A stretch of 64,000 nt of DNA from Candidatus Carbonibacillus altaicus (GCA_003050645.1 PEBX01000003.1:21803-85802), one strand, 5' to 3'; numbered from the stretch's first letter, positions 10,801 through 19,445 are shown. Translations and numbers: made by a program. Notes: generated by a model not told the origin, from the letters alone.

Positions 10801-10828
10801 CCTGAAATAGGTTGCATCGTTTCATCCT
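10801..10828 (-). repeat. Dispersed 28-bp element, copy B
   Basis: Matches 1833-1860 in 27 of 28 positions. It lies just upstream of the rpsB -35 box, between swrB and rpsB. Copy A carries a 5-bp insertion next to the shared part, which suggests that the copies diverged by local slippage. Confidence 0.6.
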
Positions 10829-10871
10829 TCTGCTGGTGCCGCAAAGGCGGCATGGGCGTCTATTCTCTTTT

Positions 10872-11339
10872 TTATGTATCTCTTTGGATCAGTTCTAAAA
10901 GCAGGGTAACTTCCCCTGTTCCGCGGCCCAGCGCCCGGGCGATCTCGAAAGCAGTCTCCCCCCGTTGCCAGCGCAACACGGCTTCTTTTTGCCAACCATC
11001 GAGCCCGCTCATATCCACATTCAAGTTGGATGGAAGCCGGGTATCCAATTGACTACTGACGGTACCGGGCATAGGCTGACCGGGAATGGACTCGTCCGTT
11101 ATGCGCTTATCCGCTATAAGCGTTTGTATCTCCTTAGAGGTACTTGAGAGTTCCTGGGTCAACTGATCGACGAGTTTTTCCAACCGCTCAAAACTTTGTA
11201 TGAGCGATGCCGTGCGACCCAGTGCCGTTTCAATCTCTATCACTTTTCCTGTTAAATCTCGCAGACGTCTTATAAAAATGAACATGGAGCCCAGTAATAC
11301 CACCAGCATCATGAGCAACAAAAGATCAAACGGGCGCAT
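10872..11339 (-). CDS. swrB: SwrB/YlxL-like protein (DUF6115 type)
   Basis: The 155-residue protein has one N-terminal membrane anchor (residues about 5-25), a coiled-coil stretch and a C-terminal helix-turn-helix-like block, WQKEAVLRWQRGETAFEIAR followed by ALGRGTGEVTLLLEL. This architecture matches B. subtilis SwrB (YlxL), last gene of the fla/che operon, which promotes flagellar export-apparatus maturation and swarming. The start is the ATG with GGAGAGG 8 bases upstream; a TTG one codon earlier is also in frame. No convincing terminator follows: a TGCCGC/GCGGCA stem near 10840 lacks a T run. Confidence 0.75.
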   Translation of the reverse strand: MRPFDLLLLMMLVVLLGSMFIFIRRLRDLTGKVIEIETALGRTASLIQSFERLEKLVDQLTQELSSTSKEIQTLIADKRITDESIPGQPMPGTVSSQLDTRLPSNLNVDMSGLDGWQKEAVLRWQRGETAFEIARALGRGTGEVTLLLELIQRDT

Positions 11340-11577
11340 CAACGTTTCCTCTCCTTCATGCGATAAACATCAGACACGAAGCACCCTACCATCCTGTAAG
11401 CAAAAAAGCCGTAATCAAGCAGTGCACACCAGAACGCATCCTAGGAGAAATCGATCCGGAACCACACGGGAAGGGCTTCATGATGAGCATGCTTTTACAT
11501 AGATAAAGGACATCATACTCATCGCTCAAGATTTGCGAATGAGGTTCCATGATGAGCATGCTTTTTTATAAAGACTG
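11340..11577. repeat. Gap with an 18-bp direct repeat
   Basis: No gene is visible. The 18 bases at 11479-11496 recur exactly at 11548-11565, 69 bp apart. The repeats contain the palindrome AGCATGCT and, on the minus strand, follow the 75-residue gene. A GATGAG...CTCATC pairing could form between them. No T-run terminator. Confidence 0.6.
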
Positions 11578-11805
11578 TTAGAGGCGCTTATCAAAGCGTC
11601 TGCCGCGACGTAGAGGATCGTCTTTAGCAGAAAAAGTGGGATCAGCATGTTCAGGACGTTTTTTAGCGCGATCGATTCTTCTTTGCTCCGCATCCGAATG
11701 TGCCGCAGCGAGGTGGGCCTGTTGAAAGGAACGAGCCCCCTGCTCGATACCGAGATCGACACTGCGAGGAATGGCTACCTGTAACTCGATGAGTTTAAGA
11801 TTCAC
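11578..11805 (-). CDS. Small conserved-looking protein between sigD and swrB (75 aa)
   Basis: A 75-residue, highly polar protein with no membrane segment. It begins MNLKLIELQVAIPRSVD and continues with Gln/Glu/Arg-rich helices (GARSFQQAHLAAAHSDAEQR) and a basic tail. GTG start with AAAGGAG upstream. Small proteins with a similar LIELQVAIPR opening occur next to sigD in other Firmicutes as I recall it, but I know of no assigned function. Its place in the operon suggests a motility role. The ribosome binding site and first five codons are duplicated 66 bp upstream. Confidence 0.65.
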   Translation of the reverse strand: MNLKLIELQVAIPRSVDLGIEQGARSFQQAHLAAAHSDAEQRRIDRAKKRPEHADPTFSAKDDPLRRGRRFDKRL

Positions 11806-11886
11806 AGGTCTTTCTCCTTTGCGTGCGCATAAATCTCCTGAGTCGTAGTCGTTCTAGCGTTTAAGATTCACAGGTCTTTCTCCTTT
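11793..11886 (-). repeat. 28-bp direct repeat duplicating a translation start
   Basis: 11793-11820 and 11859-11886 are identical. The downstream copy holds the AAAGGAG and GTG start of the 75-residue gene. The upstream copy recreates the same signals and encodes the complete mini-ORF Met-Asn-Leu-Lys-Arg-stop (minus strand, 11854-11871). Confidence 0.8.
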
Positions 11887-11963
11887 ACTCCCCATCTCAC
11901 GTCGGAGATATAGCGCGTTCTTTCTTCTAGCATGACCGGAAAGCTCTCCGTTGTCAACCCTTG

Positions 11964-12725
11964 TTATGCTTCATCCGTTATCCAGGGACGCAGAAACGGT
12001 CGGAGTTTATGTAAAGCACGCGTATGTAGCTGGGAAATGCGCGAAGGAGAAAGTGCAAGCACCTGGGCGACTTCGGCAAAAGTCAGACCCTCATAATAAA
12101 ATAGCGATAGAACGAGCTTTTCCTTTTCTGTCAGACCTTCAATGGCCTGGGCCAGAAGAGATTTGAGGGCCCGGCGAAATGTTTCTTCTTCCGGATGCAA
12201 AGCCGCGGGGTCGACCTGATCTTCCAAAAACGGTGGTCTTACTTCCGTATCTCCTCCCGAATGGTTCGGGCTGTGCCAGGCGGAGAGCGCTTCCATCGTA
12301 CGCTCAACTTCTTCCTGACTGACCCCCATGTACGCCGACAAAGCAGGCGTGCTGACCGGCCCCATCATTTTTTGTTCGAGCTCAGCCTGGGCCTGTTCGA
12401 TGCGCTTTTGTTTGTTGCGCAGACTGCGGCTAAACGGGTCATGTTCGCGGAGTCCATCGTAGATCGCACCCCGTATACGCCAGGTCGCATATGTTTCGAA
12501 CTTAAGCCCGCGCCCGGGATCAAAGCGGCGAATGGCCTGAAACAACCCCTCCATGGCAAAGCTCAATAAATCCTCGCGGCTCACCGCAGCGGGCAAGGTG
12601 GCCATCATGCGGGAGACAATTTTTTTCGCCAGAGGTTCATAAGATTTAAGCAAGAGGGCTTCGATATCGCGCGTCGGTTCTTTGAGATAAGCTTGCCACA
12701 GATCGTGCTGTCTTTGTACAAGCAT
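11964..12725 (-). CDS. sigD: Flagellar sigma factor SigD (FliA family)
   Basis: Sigma-28-type RNA polymerase subunit that transcribes late flagellar, chemotaxis and autolysin genes. Sigma region 2 spans roughly residues 25-100 (LLSFAMEGLFQAIRRFDPGR, FETYATWRIRGAIYDGLRE). Region 3 and the region 4 helix-turn-helix follow (LTEKEKLVLSLFYYEGLTFA, then LALSPSRISQLHTRAL). Length 253 residues, typical. ATG with AGGAGG 9 bases upstream. The anti-sigma factor FlgM is not in the window. It follows cheD, as in B. subtilis. Confidence 0.96.
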   Translation of the reverse strand: MLVQRQHDLWQAYLKEPTRDIEALLLKSYEPLAKKIVSRMMATLPAAVSREDLLSFAMEGLFQAIRRFDPGRGLKFETYATWRIRGAIYDGLREHDPFSRSLRNKQKRIEQAQAELEQKMMGPVSTPALSAYMGVSQEEVERTMEALSAWHSPNHSGGDTEVRPPFLEDQVDPAALHPEEETFRRALKSLLAQAIEGLTEKEKLVLSLFYYEGLTFAEVAQVLALSPSRISQLHTRALHKLRPFLRPWITDEA

Positions 12726-12741
12726 CCCCTAGCGCCTCCTT

Positions 12742-12779
12742 TTAAAACTAAAGCTTCTGTTTAAAACTAAAGCTTCTGT
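12742..12779. repeat. Perfect 19-bp tandem duplication at the cheD/sigD junction
   Basis: 12742-12760 and 12761-12779 are identical and adjacent. One copy contains the last codons and stop of cheD; the other fills the gap in front of the sigD ribosome binding site. The pattern is that of replication slippage. Confidence 0.85.
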
Positions 12780-13264
12780 GCTTCACTCTGCGCCGTGCGT
12801 ACATAATACATCCCGTCTTCTAAATCCAGCTCCACCGTGCGTCCTACGCGCCCGCCCACCGCTTCTGCCACAATGGGGATGCCTATCAGATGTAAAACAG
12901 CGCGCACTGCTTCCACGTTACGCTCACCTATTTTCAGCGCATCGCTCGAGACGTGCTCAAACATTTGCGCGCCCCCCGCCAGTTTGGCGACGACATCGTG
13001 CCGTAGCGCCCCTAGCGCTTCCATCTGACGCACGAGTTCCGGAATCGCCGTATCCGCATATTTCGCCAGTTTAATAGGACCGCGGGCTTGTCTGGAATCC
13101 GGTAACATGATGTGGGCCAGTCCACCTATTTTTTTACGTCGATCATAAAGCGCCACACCAACGCATGAGCCAAGCCCTGCTGTACGAAGACGGCCGGGAT
13201 GACGGGCCGAGGCAAGATCGGCGATTCCGACTTTAATCACGTCACTCATCACGTCCATTGGCAT
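12767..13264 (-). CDS. cheD: Chemoreceptor glutamine deamidase CheD
   Basis: Deamidates glutamines on chemoreceptors and, in Bacillus, binds and stimulates CheC. The 165-residue protein carries the catalytic Cys in TAGLGSCVGVALYD and the catalytic His in GGLAHIMLP; KLAGGAQMF is also conserved. The start is one of three nearby ATGs; the first overlaps the end of cheC by 23 bp. The 3' end lies inside a 19-bp tandem duplication. It stands between cheC and sigD, the Bacillus order. Confidence 0.95.
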   Translation of the reverse strand: MPMDVMSDVIKVGIADLASARHPGRLRTAGLGSCVGVALYDRRKKIGGLAHIMLPDSRQARGPIKLAKYADTAIPELVRQMEALGALRHDVVAKLAGGAQMFEHVSSDALKIGERNVEAVRAVLHLIGIPIVAEAVGGRVGRTVELDLEDGMYYVRTAQSEAQKL

Positions 13265-13886
13265 AAACCCCTAACGCATGATATAAAACTCGAAAGGAGT
13301 GAGGGTCCGGTAGCAGAAAAAACCGCCCCCCGTACCGCGCATCACGGCTCGTGAGATGGGCATCAATGACAACAGCGTGTTCACCGTAATGACCCGCTTC
13401 TAATAGGCCATACGTAACGACGGCCATGCCCATATCGAAAACGATCCCCGGGACACGCGGATAGAGAGAAAGACCGGTTAAATCGGCGAGCGCAGATAGG
13501 TACGAGCCGGCCAGAATGTTTCCGATCTCTTGCAGCGCACTTAACTCCAGCTCGGAAAATGCGTTAGAACTTTCCTCATCCGAACCGCTCAACGTTCTGT
13601 CCTGAAACAGAGCCCAAAGAAGCTGCCTGGCGGAGAAAGGTTCAGTGAGCCAGACAAAACTGCCCTTCACATCGCCGCCAAATTCTAAAAACGTTGCCAC
13701 ATACAGATGGTCTTCGCCGACTTCCTCGGCAATCTCGGAAAAATCGAGGAGCCGGGCAGAGGGGACTTCCATATCAATCCGTTCGCCCAGAAGTCGCGAA
13801 AGCGAGGTAGCAGCGTGCGCAGCCCCGATATTGCCAATCTCCTTTAGCACATCTTCTTCCCAGTGTGTTAAATGATCGTCAAACAT
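13242..13886 (-). CDS. cheC: CheY-P phosphatase CheC
   Basis: Dephosphorylates CheY-P and works with CheD in the Bacillus adaptation system. Both active-site helices are present: DVLKEIGNIGAAHAATSLS near the N terminus and ELSALQEIGNILAGSYLSAL in the middle, each with the E-x2-N pair that defines catalytic CheC. The start is the ATG of FDDHLTHWEED with an AGGA ribosome binding site 6 bases upstream, giving 214 residues (about 209 in B. subtilis). An earlier in-frame start adds 11 non-conserved residues. Confidence 0.94.
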   Translation of the reverse strand: MFDDHLTHWEEDVLKEIGNIGAAHAATSLSRLLGERIDMEVPSARLLDFSEIAEEVGEDHLYVATFLEFGGDVKGSFVWLTEPFSARQLLWALFQDRTLSGSDEESSNAFSELELSALQEIGNILAGSYLSALADLTGLSLYPRVPGIVFDMGMAVVTYGLLEAGHYGEHAVVIDAHLTSRDARYGGRFFLLPDPHSFRVLYHALGVYANGRDE

Positions 13887-13936
13887 CGCGCATCCTCGAT
13901 TTCTATTAAAATGTTTCACATCAATGTTTCATCGTG

Positions 13937-14443
13937 TTAGTCTTCTTGGATGTTCACGCCCTCGGTCGCCTCTTGGATCGCTTCGGTCTCATTTTCTTTT
14001 AACACTTTCGTCAGATCGAGCAAAACGACGAGACGTCCATCGATGTCTAACACGCCTTCAATGTAGGGGGTACGCTGGGCACCAATTTCTGGCGCTGGCT
14101 GCAAGTGACTGGCATCGATTTCTAACACTTCATCGGCACCGTCGACGATCAAGGCCACATCATACGGCGGGACATGGACGATGATGAGACGAGACGACTC
14201 GTGAAAAGGCTCAGCGGTCAGTCCCAGCTTCAAGCGAAGATCAACGACCGGGGTAACGACCCCACGCATATTGATCACGCCTTTTAAAAAAGAAGGGGCA
14301 TCGGGAATGCGGGTAATCGAACCAATGCGTTCAATCGATTGCACGTGTTTGACGTCGACCGCGTACAGCTCATCTGCTAAACGAAAAATAATCACCTGAC
14401 GGCTTTCACTCGACCAATCTCTTTCAATATGATCATTAAACAT
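13937..14443 (-). CDS. cheW: Chemotaxis coupling protein CheW
   Basis: Adaptor that links chemoreceptors to the CheA kinase at the membrane array. It is one CheW domain (QVIIFRLADELYAVDVKHVQ, FLKGVINMRGVVTPVVDLR, VLDIDGRLVVLLDL) with an acidic C-terminal tail, 168 residues in all. The start is the ATG with GGAGG 9 bases upstream, which overlaps the cheA stop by 8 bp. The longer open frame reaching 14527 lies inside cheA and is not used. Confidence 0.95.
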   Translation of the reverse strand: MFNDHIERDWSSESRQVIIFRLADELYAVDVKHVQSIERIGSITRIPDAPSFLKGVINMRGVVTPVVDLRLKLGLTAEPFHESSRLIIVHVPPYDVALIVDGADEVLEIDASHLQPAPEIGAQRTPYIEGVLDIDGRLVVLLDLTKVLKENETEAIQEATEGVNIQED

Positions 14444-16649
14444 ATGCTTCAGCCTCCTCGACATGCAATGTTGTAAATTTCTTTTCAAAAAAAGTGCGCG
14501 TATCGATGACCAGCGCAATACGCCCATCCCCTAAAATCGTCGCCCCTGAGAAGCCCTGAATATGTTTTAAATAGCTTCCGAGCCCTTTTAAGACGATTTC
14601 TTGCTGGCCGAGAATACGATCAATGACGAGCCCTAAACGATCCTCTCCATTGCGGAGGACGAGGACAGTGAGCTGTGTATGCTTATTCGCCGCCTGTGGT
14701 AACCCGAAAAAACGACGACCATCGACGAGCGGAAGAATGCGACCGCGCAGGATAAAGACCGGTTTTTTTCCGGCAGTTTTAATGTCCTGTGCGGTAAGGT
14801 TTACGGCTTCAACTACATCGCCGAGCGGTAAGGCGTATGTCTCCTCGCCGATCACGAAGAGCATGGCTGTGAGAATCGATAGAGAAAGCGGTAGTTGAAT
14901 GCGAAAGAGCGTCCCGCTTCCACGCTTGGAATGAACGGAAATGCGACCGCCTAAGGATTCTATCTTTGTTTTCACAACATCCAGCCCCACGCCCCGGCCG
15001 GAAAGCTCGCTCACCGTCTCACGGGTGGAAAAACCGGGTAAGAAAAGGACCTGATAAATCTCTTGATCGCTCATCCTCTGCGCCTCACCTGGGCTCATAA
15101 GACCTCGCTGAACGGCCTTCTCGCGCACTTTTTCTGCATCGATCCCGGAGCCATCATCTTGCACCTCGATATAGACGTGATGACCGCTTCTGTAAGCAGC
15201 CAGGCGCAGCTTGCCTGTCTCCGGTTTTTGTTCCCGCCTGCGATCGTCCGGCAGTTCCAAACCATGGTCGAGCGCATTACGAAGAAGATGCATAAGCGGA
15301 TCGCCAAGCTCGTCGATGACCGTACGATCGAGCTCGGTCTCCTCCCCTTCGATCACAAAATCAACTTTTTTACCGACTTCTTTGGCGATGTCGCGTACCA
15401 TCCGGGGAAAGCGGTTAAAAACCGTCTCGACGCTCACCATGCGAATCGATAAAATAAGATCCTGCATCTGTCCCGTCGTGCGACTCATGCGCTCCACAAC
15501 CTCGCGTAGCTGCGGCGCCCCTAACTCTTCTGCCAGGAGAAGCAAACGCCCCCGGTCGATGACGAGTTCGCTAAATACATTCATAAGCAACTCCAGGCGT
15601 TCGGCATCGACGCGCAGCGTTTTTACTAGAGAGGACTTGTTCGCCGCCTTAGACGATCCTGCTTTTGTCGTCTCTATGTCGCCTGCAGAAGAGGCAGGTG
15701 AAGAAGAGGCGGTACCGGTCAAAGACCCTGGGCTAGAAGGGCGCGCTTCGTCACTTGACATCATTTTTAACGCGCTCTCTTTTCGTTCCATAACGAGCGG
15801 ATACAGATCAACGCGCGCCACTTCCGAGATACGCGAGAGTTCCGCCCGCACCCGTTCTGCATTTTCCTGAGTCAAGACGGTTAAGACAAAACTTAAATCA
15901 AAGCGTTCCGCTTCCAGATCATCGATCGAAGGTGCAGCCTGCACAACTTCGCCCATGCTGGATAACGTTTGATAGACAATGTATGCACGGGCAGCTTTGA
16001 GCAACGTCTTCCGATCGAGTTCGACTTCAATCCTGAGTGCACTCATGCCCTGTGCAAGCGCATCCTGAATGAGCGCACCCTGGTACGTATCGTAAAGGTC
16101 CCTCCAGTGCTCATAGGAAAGCGTGAGGAAAGTAGGTGCCTGACCGTTTTTTTGTTCCGGTAATGCTGTAGCGGCCATTTCATTTAAAGCCAACGCTTCT
16201 TTTTTATCAACGTTAACCGCTTCCGTCGCCGGATCTTTATGATCTTCTGCTTCTTTTCGAACCTGATCTATGGGCGCTGTGAGCTGTTTAAGGCGCTCAA
16301 ATATTTCCGGGGAGATGGGGCGTTCCTGTCCTTCTTCGGCTATACCGCGAAGCGCATCGGCGAGCTCATCGACGGCAGCAAAAAGTGTATCCATCCACGT
16401 CGAGTCAATGTGTGCCTTCCCTTGTCGGATCCAATCGAGTGCATTTTCCATGGCGTGGGTGAGTTCTGCCATGTGCTGAAAACCCATGGTCGCCGACATC
16501 CCTTTTAACGTATGGGCCGCTCGAAAAATCTCCTGAATGGCAGCGCTGTCTCCCGGATTGGCCTCAAGCACCAACAACTGATTGTTTAAGATGGCCATAT
16601 TCTCTTCCGACTCTTCCAGAAACATGCCCAAGTAATCTTCCAGTTGCAC
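14436..16649 (-). CDS. cheA: Chemotaxis histidine kinase CheA
   Basis: Sensor kinase of the chemotaxis array, which phosphorylates CheY (and CheB where it has a receiver). Domains in order: HPt with the phosphorylated His at residue 46 (AAHTLKGMSATMGF); a P2-like CheY-binding region around 200-290; a low-complexity Ser/Pro linker near 300; the dimerisation helices; the HATPase with LLRNALDHGLE, VQDDGSGID and GRGVGLDVVK; and a C-terminal CheW-like domain. Length 737 residues (B. subtilis about 670). GTG start with AAAGGAGGG upstream. Confidence 0.97.
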   Translation of the reverse strand: MQLEDYLGMFLEESEENMAILNNQLLVLEANPGDSAAIQEIFRAAHTLKGMSATMGFQHMAELTHAMENALDWIRQGKAHIDSTWMDTLFAAVDELADALRGIAEEGQERPISPEIFERLKQLTAPIDQVRKEAEDHKDPATEAVNVDKKEALALNEMAATALPEQKNGQAPTFLTLSYEHWRDLYDTYQGALIQDALAQGMSALRIEVELDRKTLLKAARAYIVYQTLSSMGEVVQAAPSIDDLEAERFDLSFVLTVLTQENAERVRAELSRISEVARVDLYPLVMERKESALKMMSSDEARPSSPGSLTGTASSSPASSAGDIETTKAGSSKAANKSSLVKTLRVDAERLELLMNVFSELVIDRGRLLLLAEELGAPQLREVVERMSRTTGQMQDLILSIRMVSVETVFNRFPRMVRDIAKEVGKKVDFVIEGEETELDRTVIDELGDPLMHLLRNALDHGLELPDDRRREQKPETGKLRLAAYRSGHHVYIEVQDDGSGIDAEKVREKAVQRGLMSPGEAQRMSDQEIYQVLFLPGFSTRETVSELSGRGVGLDVVKTKIESLGGRISVHSKRGSGTLFRIQLPLSLSILTAMLFVIGEETYALPLGDVVEAVNLTAQDIKTAGKKPVFILRGRILPLVDGRRFFGLPQAANKHTQLTVLVLRNGEDRLGLVIDRILGQQEIVLKGLGSYLKHIQGFSGATILGDGRIALVIDTRTFFEKKFTTLHVEEAEAYV

Positions 16650-16696
16650 TTCTTATCCCTCCTTTAGAATGATGGGTTACGCGCGAAATGGATACC

Positions 16697-17287
16697 TCAA
16701 CCGGTTGATTCAGCCTGCTTTGCGAGCCAGGAGGCAATATCATCCAGCGTCAAGACCGCATCAGCCAGATGGTTTTCTACGATCGCCCGGGGCATACCGT
16801 AGACGAGTGCTGAGCGTTCATCTTCCGCTACAACCCAGCATTTACCAGCCAGCATCGCCTTGAGCTTCTTAACCCCGTGCAGACCGTCTTTCCCCATGCC
16901 GGTTAAGACGATGACCGCTGTGTGCAGGGGAAGGAAGGCTGCATCACCGATCAGGATATCGGCTGCCGGTCGGTGACCGGAGATCGGTGGTGTTTTTTGA
17001 TCGAGCGCAAAAGTGACGTTATGCGCAATCCGGGATAGCCTTAAATGATACCCGGCCGGTGCCACATACGCGCGTCCTTTCTCTAGACGTTCCCCATCCA
17101 TCGCTTTTGCGAGCGGAAAATCGACGGAACCCGCAAGCGTCTTCACGTAAGACATAAACATCCTCGGCAACATATGCTGAACGATGATGAGCGCAAAAGG
17201 AATGTTTTCCGGAAGCGGGCTTAGAACTTTCCGAACGGCTTTAGGGCCTCCTGTCGACGCGGCGATTATCACCAGATCAAAACTCAT
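16697..17287 (-). CDS. cheB: CheB methylesterase domain without receiver
   Basis: Protein-glutamate methylesterase that removes methyl groups from chemoreceptors. Only the catalytic domain is present (196 residues against about 350 in standard CheB). The triad is visible: Ser11 in AASTGGP, His38 in VQHML and Asp134 in GMGKDG. No receiver domain is present, and there is no room for one, because the ATG overlaps the flhG stop as ATGA. Activity would therefore not be switched by phosphorylation from CheA in the usual way. The position between flhG and cheA is the normal Bacillus location of cheB. Confidence 0.92.
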   Translation of the reverse strand: MSFDLVIIAASTGGPKAVRKVLSPLPENIPFALIIVQHMLPRMFMSYVKTLAGSVDFPLAKAMDGERLEKGRAYVAPAGYHLRLSRIAHNVTFALDQKTPPISGHRPAADILIGDAAFLPLHTAVIVLTGMGKDGLHGVKKLKAMLAGKCWVVAEDERSALVYGMPRAIVENHLADAVLTLDDIASWLAKQAESTG

Positions 17288-18225
17288 AGCCACCCTTCTC
17301 CTCTTCTCACCAGTTCTTTTAACCGTTCGAGCAAACCACGCATCCCTCCTCTCGCTGCGTCCGCGCCCCCTTGCGCCTCGTACATTTCCCAGGCAAGGCT
17401 AAGACGCGCGCGTATGTGCCGGATATCCCGGCTGGCCGGGGAACGCGGATAAGCCGTATAAAAAGGCATCTGCCGTCGTACCGCCTGAGGAATGTGCGGA
17501 TCTTCGCGAACAAATCCTAAATACTTCGGTGCCCCGCCAACGTGGCTTAGGGCAATACGACTAAAGCGCGTGTACATCTGTTCCGCCTCTTTTTCATCCT
17601 GAGCACGATTGATAAGCACATAAACGGGGAGTTCCGGGCGGATCCGATAAAGCCACTTGTAGAGCGCATAAGCATCGGAAAGCGAGGTAATCTCCGGTGT
17701 TATGACCAACACGAGTTCATCGACCGCCGCAAGCATATGGCGGGCCAATGCACTTAAGCCTGCCCCAAAATCCAAAAGTATGATCTCTCCCCATGCCTCG
17801 AGCTGCCTTAAGACTGACTCTAACTGCACCGTTTTGGCATGATCTTCCGTCGCCACATACGTCTCTAACGTAGTAGCCAAAGACGTGTAATAAAATCCAC
17901 CCGGCGTCCGAACGAGCGCCTCTGTGAGACTTATCCGACCTTCGATGACATCCATGAGATCCGGAGCGCTCCCTTCTCCCATTAAAAGCGCCAGATTGGT
18001 AAAGCCGGCATCGGCATCGACGAGAAGGACGCGCCCTCCTCCATCGCTTAGCGCATAGGCGAGACTCAAGACCAGATTAGATTTACCGACGCCACCTTTG
18101 CCGCTCGCCCAGCCGAGAACCCTTGCGCGCACATCACTTTTTTTTCCTTCGCGTAAAGGAAGGGGCACAGAATCTGTTGTGTTCTGCTGCATCAAGCGGC
18201 GCAGCCGTTCCGCCTGATCGCTCAT
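17284..18225 (-). CDS. flhG: Flagellar number regulator FlhG (YlxH, MinD-like ATPase)
   Basis: ParA/MinD-type ATPase that controls flagellar number and placement with FlhF. The deviant Walker A motif is GWASGKGGVGKSNLVLSLAY, followed by DADAGFTNLALLMG and the switch segment LLDFGAGLS. The N-terminal stretch AERLRRLMQQNTT resembles the FlhF-activating helix. The C terminus is basic and may bind the membrane. Length 313 residues. The start overlaps the flhF stop (ATGA), so translation is coupled. Confidence 0.94.
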   Translation of the reverse strand: MSDQAERLRRLMQQNTTDSVPLPLREGKKSDVRARVLGWASGKGGVGKSNLVLSLAYALSDGGGRVLLVDADAGFTNLALLMGEGSAPDLMDVIEGRISLTEALVRTPGGFYYTSLATTLETYVATEDHAKTVQLESVLRQLEAWGEIILLDFGAGLSALARHMLAAVDELVLVITPEITSLSDAYALYKWLYRIRPELPVYVLINRAQDEKEAEQMYTRFSRIALSHVGGAPKYLGFVREDPHIPQAVRRQMPFYTAYPRSPASRDIRHIRARLSLAWEMYEAQGGADAARGGMRGLLERLKELVRRGEGWL

Positions 18226-19445
18226 CGGCTTCCCTCCCCAAGCGCTTCATCCAGCAACCATTCTGCATCCGCCTGCCGCACATCGTCCGGCACATCCTGA
18301 CCCGTCGTCAAGTACGAGAGGCGAATGCGATGCGTAAGCAGTAGCTCAAGTACCCGCCCGGCTTCCGGCACTTCATCATATTTGGTTAAAATGAGCTGGC
18401 GAAACCCGAGTGGCTGAAAGAGACGGATCAGACGACTCGTATCGTCTTCGCGTGCTGTAAGGCTCGATACAAGATACTTCGCCCCTTTTTTGGGAAGCGC
18501 ATCAAGACGGTGTATATAATCCTTCAACCCTTCCACGTGCGCTTCTTGAAAATAGTTGCGCCCGGCGGTATCGATGAGCACATAGTAGCCTTCATCCAGC
18601 CAGCGCCCGAGCGTCTCGTCAAATTCGTGCGGTGTGTACGTCACGGCAAAAGGAACATGTAAAATATCAGCATACGTGCGCAGCTGTTCAACCGCCGCAA
18701 TACGATACGTATCGATGGTCATCAGCGCAACCGGAAGGTGCCTTTCAAGCTTGGCCTGAGCGGCCAGCTTGGCAATCGTGGTCGTTTTTCCGACACCCGT
18801 CGGTCCGATGAAGGCAGCCCACGCTTCTTGCGCCCGGGATGCGGGAAACCTGGAACGGATCTTATCATGCAGGATGGCCTTCAGCCTCTCCCGCGTCACC
18901 GCTTCTTCATCATCGACCATCGAAAGCTCAGGTGAGGCAGCATACAGGCGATAGATCGTCTTTAAAGCCATGCCGCTCGCCTGAAGGCGTTTTGCCCATG
19001 GTCGGAATCCCGGACGAAACGGATAGAGACCGCTTTGTGCGAGCTGCAGTTCTTCAAGCGCTGTCAATTTTTCCATGACCTCCGTAAGCGGCAGCGTGGA
19101 GGGGGAGGAGCTCGTCTCGAGGTGTTCATGCAGTCGAACCATATGAGCTTTTTGATCACTTAGATCCGGGTGTACGTTGCGTGCCGCATCCTGAGCATCC
19201 TCTCCGTGTTTCACCTGGCGAATGGCGTTAAGGAGCGCCTCTTTTTGCACCAGAAAATCCTTTCGAGATGCCGGATGTTCATCAGCAACGGCCGTAATAA
19301 CTACTTCGTACTGACCGAAAAGGCCGCGCCAGCCGCGGATGCGCTCCTTGCGGGAAGACAAAATGATCGCATTTTCACCTAGGTGCCGTCGTACCTTCTC
19401 CAGCGCTTCTTCCATCGTCGGCGCAACAATACGGCGTACATTCAT
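18222..19445 (-). CDS. flhF: SRP-type GTPase FlhF
   Basis: Signal-recognition-particle GTPase that places the nascent flagellum at the membrane. A basic N-terminal region of about 200 residues, starting RRIVAPTMEEALEKVRRHLG, precedes the NG domain. G1 is [21 protein letters not shown]3 is VLIDTAGRN and G4 is LTKYDE. Length 407 residues (366 in B. subtilis). The flhA stop and flhF start overlap by four bases. Confidence 0.95.
   Translation of the reverse strand: MNVRRIVAPTMEEALEKVRRHLGENAIILSSRKERIRGWRGLFGQYEVVITAVADEHPASRKDFLVQKEALLNAIRQVKHGEDAQDAARNVHPDLSDQKAHMVRLHEHLETSSSPSTLPLTEVMEKLTALEELQLAQSGLYPFRPGFRPWAKRLQASGMALKTIYRLYAASPELSMVDDEEAVTRERLKAILHDKIRSRFPASRAQEAWAAFIGPTGVGKTTTIAKLAAQAKLERHLPVALMTIDTYRIAAVEQLRTYADILHVPFAVTYTPHEFDETLGRWLDEGYYVLIDTAGRNYFQEAHVEGLKDYIHRLDALPKKGAKYLVSSLTAREDDTSRLIRLFQPLGFRQLILTKYDEVPEAGRVLELLLTHRIRLSYLTTGQDVPDDVRQADAEWLLDEALGEGSR

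Noticed and set aside
10835..10855. Hairpin after swrB as operon terminator
   Set aside because: A 6-bp TGCCGC/GCGGCA stem is present, but no T run follows on the minus strand.
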